Source: Stenotrophomonas koreensis
GTDB taxonomy: Bacteria; Pseudomonadota; Gammaproteobacteria; Xanthomonadales; Xanthomonadaceae
Reading direction: 5' to 3'
DNA: 58,539 bases
NCBI RefSeq assembly: GCF_001431525.1
Contig: NZ_LDJH01000022.1
Span: 1-58,539 of the forward strand
The notes beneath the pieces were generated by a model, which saw nothing but the letters and a program-made list of their open reading frames with translations, was not told where the DNA came from and did not search any database. Both the position numbers and the translations under genes were made by a program. Positions 51,533-58,539 of the stretch are shown here, piece by piece (position 1 is the stretch's first letter; every line of letters begins with the position of its first letter).

Positions 51533-51536
<4 letters not shown>
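50448..51536 (+). CDS. ilvA: Threonine dehydratase, short form without ACT domain
   Basis: PLP enzyme that deaminates threonine to 2-ketobutyrate, the isoleucine precursor. It has 362 residues. The PLP lysine is in [28 protein letters not shown] is the phosphate-side loop, and the glycine-rich IGGGGLASG binds the cofactor phosphate. The catalytic domain ends near residue 322 and no ACT regulatory domain follows, so it resembles the catabolic TdcB type although it sits in a biosynthetic operon. The last 40 residues are a basic, Ser-rich tail ([16 protein letters not shown]) of low complexity. The stop overlaps the leuA GTG. Confidence 0.9.
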
Positions 51537-53071
<1,535 letters not shown>

Positions 53072-53184
53072 GTACGGCCGGGGCCGGCTCCCCGCTGGTC
53101 CCGGCAGCGCTGCCTGAAGTATTTAACCCACACTGTGCCGCCGCCCTGCCCGGACGGCGCCAGGACGCAAGATGGAAGGCCCCC

Positions 53185-54528
53185 ATGCACCATTCAACTC
53201 CCGATGCGTTCCTTGCCCATATCGCCCGCCGTGACCCGCTGCAGCCGGAATTCCTGCAGGCGGTCAAGGAGGTCATCCACAGCCTTTGGCCGTTTCTGCA
53301 GCGCAACCCGAAATACCGGGAGCAAGCCCTGCTCGAACGGCTGGTCGAACCGGAGCGGGTGATCCAGTTCCGCGTGGCCTGGGTCGATGATGCCGGGCGG
53401 GCGCAGGTCAACCGCGCCTGGCGCGTGCAGCACAGCTCGGCCATCGGTCCGTTCAAGGGCGGCATGCGCTTCCATCCGTCGGTGAACCTGTCGATCCTGA
53501 AGTTCCTGGCCTTCGAGCAGACCTTCAAGAACGCACTGACCACGCTGCCGATGGGCGGCGGCAAGGGCGGCTCGGATTTCGACCCCAAGGGCCGCAGCGA
53601 TGGCGAGGTGATGCGCTTCTGCCAGGCACTGATGCTGGAGCTGCACCGCCATCTGGGGGCCGATACCGACGTGCCGGCCGGCGACATCGGCGTGGGTGCG
53701 CGCGAGGTCGGCTTCATGGCCGGCATGATGAAAAAGCTCAGCAACAATGCCGCCTGCGTGTTCACCGGCAAGGGCCTGGCCTACGGCGGCAGCCTGATGC
53801 GCCCGGAAGCCACCGGCTACGGCACGGTCTACTTCGTCGAGCAGATGCTGCACCACGCCCGCCGCGAGACCCAGGGCGCACGGGTGCTGGTTTCCGGCTC
53901 CGGCAATGTGGCCCAGTACGCGGCGCTGAAGGCCGCCGACCTCGGCGCACGGGTGCTGACCTTCTCCGATTCGGGCGGCACCCTGTACGCCCGCGACGGC
54001 TTCGATGAGTCGGGCATGGCCGAGGTGATGGCGCTGAAGAACGAGCGTCGCGGCCGTCTGGCCGAGCTGGCCGGTGACCGCCGCTTCGAGTACCTGGCCG
54101 GCAAGCGCCCCTGGCACATCCCGGCCGAGATCGCCCTGCCCTGCGCCACCCAGAACGAGCTGGACGAGGACGATGCCCGCACCCTGGTCCACAACGGCGT
54201 GCTGTGCGTGGCCGAGGGCGCCAACATGCCTTCGACGCTGGAAGCGGTGGACGTGTTCCATCACGCCGGCATCCTGTACGCGCCGGGCAAGGCCTCCAAT
54301 GCCGGCGGCGTGGCCACCTCGGGGCTGGAGATGAGCCAGAACGCGCTGCGCCTGTCCTGGCGCCATGCCGACGTCGATGAGCGCCTGCACGTGATCATGC
54401 GCGAGATCCACGCCAACTGCGTGCAGCACGGCAAGCGTGCCGATGGCAGCGTCAACTATGTCGATGGCGCCAATATCGCCGGCTTCGTCAAGGTCGCCGA
54501 CGCGATGCTGGCCCAGGGCCTGTACTGA
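53185..54528 (+). CDS. gdhA: Glutamate dehydrogenase, NADP type
   Basis: Reductive amination of 2-oxoglutarate to glutamate. It has 447 residues, the small hexameric class. Substrate-binding segments are GPFKGGMRFHPSVN and LPMGGGKGGSDFDPKGRS (catalytic Lys), then PAGDIGVGAREVGFM. The coenzyme fold is VLVSGSGNVAQYAALKAADLGA, of which the GSGNVAQ turn is key. A Shine-Dalgarno GGAAGG precedes the ATG. It lies 113 bp after leuA and supplies amino groups for the neighbouring branched-chain pathway. It is probably transcribed separately. Confidence 0.95.
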   Translation: MHHSTPDAFLAHIARRDPLQPEFLQAVKEVIHSLWPFLQRNPKYREQALLERLVEPERVIQFRVAWVDDAGRAQVNRAWRVQHSSAIGPFKGGMRFHPSVNLSILKFLAFEQTFKNALTTLPMGGGKGGSDFDPKGRSDGEVMRFCQALMLELHRHLGADTDVPAGDIGVGAREVGFMAGMMKKLSNNAACVFTGKGLAYGGSLMRPEATGYGTVYFVEQMLHHARRETQGARVLVSGSGNVAQYAALKAADLGARVLTFSDSGGTLYARDGFDESGMAEVMALKNERRGRLAELAGDRRFEYLAGKRPWHIPAEIALPCATQNELDEDDARTLVHNGVLCVAEGANMPSTLEAVDVFHHAGILYAPGKASNAGGVATSGLEMSQNALRLSWRHADVDERLHVIMREIHANCVQHGKRADGSVNYVDGANIAGFVKVADAMLAQGLY

Positions 54529-54550
54529 TCACCGCCCAGGTCATGCGTAC

Positions 54551-54574
54551 CCCGGCCGGATTCCTCCGGTCGGG
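54551..54574 (+). terminator. Hairpin after gdhA
   Basis: A 10-bp stem (CCCGGCCGGA with TCCGGTCGGG, one G-T pair) encloses a TTCC loop, 22 nt after the gdhA stop. It has no T tract, so termination is uncertain. Confidence 0.45.
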
Positions 54575-54618
54575 CGCAGCGATTACCCTGTCGCCCCTCC
54601 CCCTCGCGCCCGACGGCA

Positions 54619-55035
54619 ATGTCCAAGCTCCGCCTGTTGCTGCTCCTGCTGCCGCTGTTTGCGCTGTATGCCGCGATGGAGGCCTACTCGTGGACCAGCC
54701 GGACCGCACTGGCGCAGGAACTGGATGTCTCGCTCGGCCCGTGGGGCAGCTGGCTGCTGCCCTGGCTGGATCGGCTGAGCCCGGACATCAGCCAGGGCGT
54801 CGGCGCCTACTTCCATGCCCGCAACCAGTGGGGCTGGTCCTGGCCGGCGGCCGTGGTCTATGGCTTTCCCGGCGTGCTGCTTGCCATCCCGATGTTCGCC
54901 GCCGGTCTTAGCCTGATCCTGTGGGGCTGGGTCAACGAACGCTTCGCCCCGAAGCAGCCACCAACAGCGCATGACGCGCGCAACGCTGCTCCCCCACCTG
55001 GCAGCAAGCACCCGGACGATGACCTGCCGCACTGA
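54619..55035 (+). CDS. Hypothetical membrane protein
   Basis: Not recognised. It has 138 residues. The N-terminus has a strongly hydrophobic segment (LRLLLLLLPLFALYAAM), either a membrane anchor or uncleaved signal. A second long hydrophobic region lies near residues 73-103 (AAVVYGFPGVLLAIPMFAAG then LSLILWGW). The loop between them, about 50 residues, would be periplasmic, and the C-terminal 30 residues are polar and Pro-rich. It converges with the alcohol dehydrogenase gene with a 26-nt gap. Coding is supported by the membrane pattern. Confidence 0.65.
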   Translation: MSKLRLLLLLLPLFALYAAMEAYSWTSRTALAQELDVSLGPWGSWLLPWLDRLSPDISQGVGAYFHARNQWGWSWPAAVVYGFPGVLLAIPMFAAGLSLILWGWVNERFAPKQPPTAHDARNAAPPPGSKHPDDDLPH

Positions 55036-55061
55036 GCGGCAGGCCGCCGTCGCCATCGCGC

Positions 55062-56153
55062 TTACGGCTTGATCGCGATCTTCAGCACGCCATCGCGCTG
55101 GTTGGCGAACAGGTCGTAGGCCTCGACGATGTCGTCGAGCTTGCGCTGGTGGGTAACCAGCACGCCCAGGTCCAGGCGGTTGCCCTGGATCACGTTCATC
55201 AGCCGGCGCATGCGCTCCTTGCCGCCCGGGCACAGCGCGGTGCGGATGGTGTGGTCGCCCAGGCCAGCGGCAAACGCCGACAGCGGGATCGCCAGGTCTT
55301 CCGAATACACGCCCAGGCTGGACAGCGTGCCGCCGGGCTTGAGCACCTTCATCGCCTGGCCGAAGGTCATCTGCGTGCCCAGCGCCTCGATCGCGCTGTC
55401 CGCGCCCTTGCCGCCGGTGAGCTTGTGCACCTCGGAAACCACATCGACATTGCGGAAGTTCAGCGTGACATCGGCGCCCATCTTCCTGGCAATGGCCAGG
55501 CGCTGGTCGTTGCCGTCCACCGCGATGATGGTGGTGGCACCAAGCAGGCGCGCACCGGCGGTGGCACACAGGCCGATCGGCCCCTGCGCGAACACCACCA
55601 CGGTGTCACCGATCTTGATGTTGGCGTTCTCCGCGCCCTTGAAGCCGGTGGACATGATGTCCGGGCACATCAGCACCTGCTCGTCGGTGAGCCCGTCGGG
55701 AATCGGGGCCAGGTTGGCCTGGGCGTCGGGCACCAGCACGTACTCGGCCTGGGTGCCATCAATCAGGTTGCCGAAGCGCCAGCCGGCGGTGGCCTTGTAG
55801 CCATGGCAGGCGCAGCGGTCACCGTCCAGGTAGCTACCGTCCTGGCTGGCAAAACCATCCTGGGCGGCGTAGCTGTTGAAGTTCGGGCAGATCGCACCGG
55901 CAATCACGCGCTGGCCCTCGCGATAACCACGCACCGCGCTGCCGAGCTTCTCGATCACCCCCACCGGCTCATGGCCGATGGTCAGGCCCTTGGCAACCGG
56001 GTACTCCCCCTTGAGGATGTGCACGTCGGTACCGCAGATGGTGGTGGTGGTGATGCGGATCAGCGCATCGTTGGGGCCGACATCGGGAATGGGCTTGTCG
56101 ACCAGCTCGATACGACCCTTCTCGACAAAAACAGCAGCTCTCATCATGGCCAT
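55062..56153 (-). CDS. Zinc-dependent alcohol dehydrogenase family protein
   Basis: Medium-chain dehydrogenase of 363 residues, NAD(P)-dependent. The catalytic zinc site is TTICGTDVHILKG (Cys and His/Asp) and GHEPVGVIEKLG, and the Rossmann motif is VVVFAQGPIGLCATAGARLLG (core AQGPIGLCA). The structural-zinc Cys cluster is not in the standard form, and the overall pattern resembles tetrameric secondary-alcohol dehydrogenases. The true substrate is unknown. The first of several ATGs has CGGAGA 8 nt upstream and was taken as start. It is monocistronic, with a 259-bp gap to the antiporter gene in which I recognise no gene. Confidence 0.88.
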   Translation of the reverse strand: MAMMRAAVFVEKGRIELVDKPIPDVGPNDALIRITTTTICGTDVHILKGEYPVAKGLTIGHEPVGVIEKLGSAVRGYREGQRVIAGAICPNFNSYAAQDGFASQDGSYLDGDRCACHGYKATAGWRFGNLIDGTQAEYVLVPDAQANLAPIPDGLTDEQVLMCPDIMSTGFKGAENANIKIGDTVVVFAQGPIGLCATAGARLLGATTIIAVDGNDQRLAIARKMGADVTLNFRNVDVVSEVHKLTGGKGADSAIEALGTQMTFGQAMKVLKPGGTLSSLGVYSEDLAIPLSAFAAGLGDHTIRTALCPGGKERMRRLMNVIQGNRLDLGVLVTHQRKLDDIVEAYDLFANQRDGVLKIAIKP

Positions 56154-56412
56154 GCGGTTTCTCCGGTAACGGCGGTTGGTCGGGCCATCCTACTCCGCTA
56201 TCAAGACAGCGCCATGCGCCGGATCAATTGCTGCGCCGGGCCCGGCCCTGAATGCAGCGCAGGCAAACCATCGCGGGCCATTCATTGACCCTTTCTTCAC
56301 CGCAACCGGCCCGCATGCGCCGCGCAAGGCCCATGCCGGCTGTTGATCCGCCGCGCGCCCGCGCTGTTCGCGCAGCAGGGCCACGCACTGCGCTAGCGGC
56401 AACTCGGCCGGT

Positions 56413-57735
56413 TTACAGCACCATCGCTGCGACCCAGCCGAACACCAGCAACGGCAGGTTGTAGTGCAGGAAGGTCGGCACCACCGAATCCCAGATGTGG
56501 TGGTGCTGGCCATCCACATTCAGCCCCGAGGTCGGGCCCAGGGTCGAGTCAGAGGCCGGCGAACCGGCATCACCCAGCGCACCGGCAGTGCCGACGATGC
56601 ACACCGTGGCCATCGGGCTGAAACCCAGCGCCACGCACAGCGGCACGAAGATCGCCGCGATGATCGGCACGGTGGAGAACGAGGAGCCGATGCCCATGGT
56701 CACCAGCAGGCCGACCAGCAGCATCAGCATCACACCGACGCCGCGGCTGTTGCCGATCCATTGCGCCGAGGCATCCACCAGCGACTGCACCTGGCCGGTG
56801 GCGGTCATCACCTCGGCAAAGCCCTGGGCGGAAATCATGATGAAGCCGATCATCGCCATCATCTTCATGCCCTCGGTGAACAGGTCATCGGCCTCGCGCC
56901 AGCGCACCACCCCGCTCACCGTGAACACGACAAAGCCCAGCAGCGCGCCGATGATCATCGAATCCAGCCACAACTGGGTGGCAAAGGCCACCGCCACCGC
57001 CAGCCCGGCCACGGCCAGCGTGCGCGGGTTGTAGGCGGTGCGGGTGCTCTCGGCCTTGCCGACCCGTGCCAGGTCGTAGACGCGCGGCTTGCGGTAGCTG
57101 ATGAAAACCGCAATCAGCAGGCCCACCAGCATGCCGATGGCCGGGATCAGCATCGCCTTGGTCACGTTGACGCCACTGACATCCACCCCGGCCTTGGCCA
57201 CGTTGGCCAGCAGGATGTTGTTCAAGAAAATGTTGCCAAAGCCCACCGGCAGGAACATGTACGGCGTGATCAGGCCGAAGGTGATCACGCAGGCGATCAA
57301 CCGGCGGTCGATCTGCAGCGTGGTCAGCACATACAGCAGCGGTGGCACCAGCAGTGGGATGAAGGCGATATGGATCGGCAGGATGTTCTGCGAGGACACC
57401 GCCACCAGTGCCAGCAGGCCGATCAGCAGCCACTTCACCGAGGACGCGCCCTTTTCGCTCTGCTGCCGGCCGACCAACGCCAGCGCCTTGTCCGACAGCG
57501 CATGGGCCAGGCCGGACTTGCCGATCGCCACCGCAAACGCACCCAGCAGCGCGTAGGACAGCGCCACCGTCGCACCGGCCCCCAACCCCTTGTTGAAGGC
57601 CGCCAGCGTGGCCTCCATGCCCAGCCCGCCGATCAGGCCGCCGGCCAGCGCACCGATGATCAGCGCCACCACCACATGGATCCGGCACAGGCTCAGCACC
57701 AGCATGATGCCCACCGCCGCAAGGACTGCGTTCAT
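56413..57735 (-). CDS. Na+/H+ antiporter family protein
   Basis: Membrane transporter of 440 residues with about 11-12 helices. The N-terminal segment ([20 protein letters not shown] and [16 protein letters not shown]) and the later [19 protein letters not shown] and [17 protein letters not shown] match the NhaC-related Na+/H+ antiporter family. Ions or other cargo (some relatives carry amino acids) cannot be told from the sequence. The start at MNAVLAAVG is only 15 nt downstream of an intrinsic terminator hairpin, which leaves no room for a promoter between them, so transcription must pass that terminator. Confidence 0.87.
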   Translation of the reverse strand: MNAVLAAVGIMLVLSLCRIHVVVALIIGALAGGLIGGLGMEATLAAFNKGLGAGATVALSYALLGAFAVAIGKSGLAHALSDKALALVGRQQSEKGASSVKWLLIGLLALVAVSSQNILPIHIAFIPLLVPPLLYVLTTLQIDRRLIACVITFGLITPYMFLPVGFGNIFLNNILLANVAKAGVDVSGVNVTKAMLIPAIGMLVGLLIAVFISYRKPRVYDLARVGKAESTRTAYNPRTLAVAGLAVAVAFATQLWLDSMIIGALLGFVVFTVSGVVRWREADDLFTEGMKMMAMIGFIMISAQGFAEVMTATGQVQSLVDASAQWIGNSRGVGVMLMLLVGLLVTMGIGSSFSTVPIIAAIFVPLCVALGFSPMATVCIVGTAGALGDAGSPASDSTLGPTSGLNVDGQHHHIWDSVVPTFLHYNLPLLVFGWVAAMVL

Positions 57736-57750
57736 TGGAATTCCGTCATC

Positions 57751-57772
57751 AAAAAAGGCCGCCACGCGGCCT
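57751..57772 (-). terminator. Intrinsic terminator directly before the antiporter start
   Basis: A 7-bp stem AGGCCGC/GCGGCCT with a three-base loop is followed on the minus strand by six T residues, ending 15 nt before the antiporter ATG. It may end the upstream gene's transcript or act as an attenuator for the antiporter. Confidence 0.82.
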
Positions 57773-57801
57773 GCCGGAACCCACATTGCCGCAGCGCAAC
57801 A

Positions 57802-57840
57802 GGGCTGTCAAAGCCGGCGTCCTACCGGCCAGGACAGCCC
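57802..57840 (-). promoter_or_regulatory. Long hairpin in the antiporter leader
   Basis: The 8-bp arms GGGCTGTC/GACAGCCC enclose a second stem GCCGG/CCGGC. The structure lies between the upstream gene's stop and the terminator. It has no T run of its own and may be a sensing element or mRNA stabiliser. Confidence 0.4.
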
Positions 57841-57850
57841 CATTCCAGCA

Positions 57851-58237
57851 TCAGAAATCGGCCGTGCTGCGCAGATAGACATGCAGCGTATGGGCATGGG
57901 CGTAGTCGCGCATGCGCTGCCGGTGGTGCTCGACAAAAGCGGCCGGGTTCATCGCCGCCTGCATCCGCTCCGCCTCGCCCGCAGCCGTGACCCGCGAACG
58001 GATGAAAGCCTCGAACGCATCGATGCAGCCGGCATGCGCCGCAATCGCCACCTCGGTGGCGGTAGCGCGCTGGCTGGTCACCGCCCCGGCATAACGCCGC
58101 GCGTAATCGGCCTGGCAATCCAGCACCGCGCGCGCCTGCGGATCATCGCCGTACAGCGGATCGACAGCCACATCGGCCAACGCCCATGGCGCACTCGCCA
58201 CCAGGGCAACACCCAACATCCAGTGCTTCAACAGCAT
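57851..58237 (-). CDS. Hypothetical exported small protein
   Basis: Not recognised. It has 128 residues with a clear signal peptide (LLKHWMLGVALVASAPWALA), cleaved before Asp-Val-Ala-Val. The mature part is helical and contains exactly two cysteines (Cys41 in LDCQADY and Cys71 in HAGCIDAF), suggesting one disulfide in the periplasm. GGAGAGGATC precedes the ATG, a strong ribosome-binding site. It lies upstream of the antiporter on the same strand, 115 nt away, with a hairpin and a terminator between. Some similarity in pattern to lysozyme-inhibitor-like small proteins is possible, but I cannot support it. Confidence 0.7.
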   Translation of the reverse strand: MLLKHWMLGVALVASAPWALADVAVDPLYGDDPQARAVLDCQADYARRYAGAVTSQRATATEVAIAAHAGCIDAFEAFIRSRVTAAGEAERMQAAMNPAAFVEHHRQRMRDYAHAHTLHVYLRSTADF

Positions 58238-58357
58238 GATCCTCTCCTTGGTTGAACGAACCGAAAGGTAACAGCCTTTGTCGATGCAGGTCATGGGTCG
58301 TTCTGGCTGCAGCGGTCACTGCCCTGGGCGCAGCAGGCAAAGCCACTCCCATCATGA
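58238..58357. other. Noncoding stretch upstream of the exported protein gene
   Basis: About 120 bp between the start of the small exported protein and the microsatellite. It should contain that gene's promoter, but I recognise no clear -35/-10 pair. No other gene is seen here. Confidence 0.4.
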
Positions 58358-58450
<93 letters not shown>

Positions 58451-58539
58451 AGCTTTCGCTTTCCTGCCCGAGCCGTAAAGCGTGCCGAGCATCGCAGCGG
58501 GCCGGGGATAAAGGTGCGGGACGTTTGGGAGAGGACAGG

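Overview
The window is a high-GC chromosomal segment from a gammaproteobacterium of the Xanthomonadaceae (Lysobacterales), probably Stenotrophomonas- or Xanthomonas-like. The family call rests on the gene order ilvC-ilvG-ilvM-threonine dehydratase-leuA, a 187-residue short adenylate kinase, the block ygfB-pepP / small coiled-coil gene-zapA-6S RNA-fau, and the protein sequences themselves. I cannot fix the genus. Almost everything is core chromosome. The only mobile trace is an ISL3-family transposase fragment at the left edge. I see no CRISPR array, prophage, tRNA or rRNA gene, and no recognisable defence system.

Layout. 1-620: end of an ISL3 transposase against a strong terminator. 654-10361 (minus strand): gltA, rpmE2, a nucleoside hydrolase, then a repair and stringent-response block recG, ridA, spoT, rpoZ, gmk and yicC. 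10468-17625 (plus): rph, a VOC protein, rdgB and hemW, then a DUF1631 protein with a PilZ partner, then pepQ. 17792-19698 (minus): pepP and ygfB. 19821-25303 (plus): TIGR02449 protein, zapA, 6S RNA, fau, EVE protein, rpiA, a Y-family polymerase, a DUF192 protein and a SirB1-like protein. 25313-30042: rubredoxin / thiE-hemL, azurin / HAD hydrolase, argD. 30111-36694: a voltage-gated-type K+ channel, a small kinase divergent from a DedA-PAP2-LssY fusion, a LON-domain protein, mpl and adk. 36849-39294: a small secreted protein, ppa, and a pseudo-receiver-HDOD protein. 39437-46725 (minus): a TonB-dependent receptor with three regulators (AraC type, CadC/TolB type, SARP/BTAD type). 47024-53071 (plus): a long branched-chain amino-acid leader followed by ilvC-ilvG-ilvM-ilvA-leuA. 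53185-58539: gdhA, a membrane protein, a zinc alcohol dehydrogenase, a Na+/H+ antiporter, a secreted small protein, and a hexanucleotide microsatellite.

The most interesting signals are in regulatory DNA. (1) The ilv-leu operon leader holds two successive short ORF-plus-terminator modules. The first is a textbook branched-chain attenuator (Leu-Val-Val-Leu-Leu-Leu-Ile codons, with an antiterminator strand). The second encodes an alanine-rich 38-residue peptide that ends inside a second intrinsic terminator just before ilvC. (2) Several first genes of transcription units lack a Shine-Dalgarno site and have a -10 box exactly 6-7 nt before the ATG (spoT, the zapA operon, the DedA fusion, its divergent kinase, mpl, gmk, perhaps ilvL). 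This suggests a widespread leaderless mRNA class. (3) The HDOD protein has a good Shine-Dalgarno site but GTT where its start codon should be. (4) pepQ and pepP both end inside heptamer repeat tracts. (5) The PAP2 domain of the DedA fusion has lost two of its three catalytic motifs.

Everything was read by eye. Family assignments come from recognised motifs, not database searches. RNA structures were paired by hand without energy calculation.
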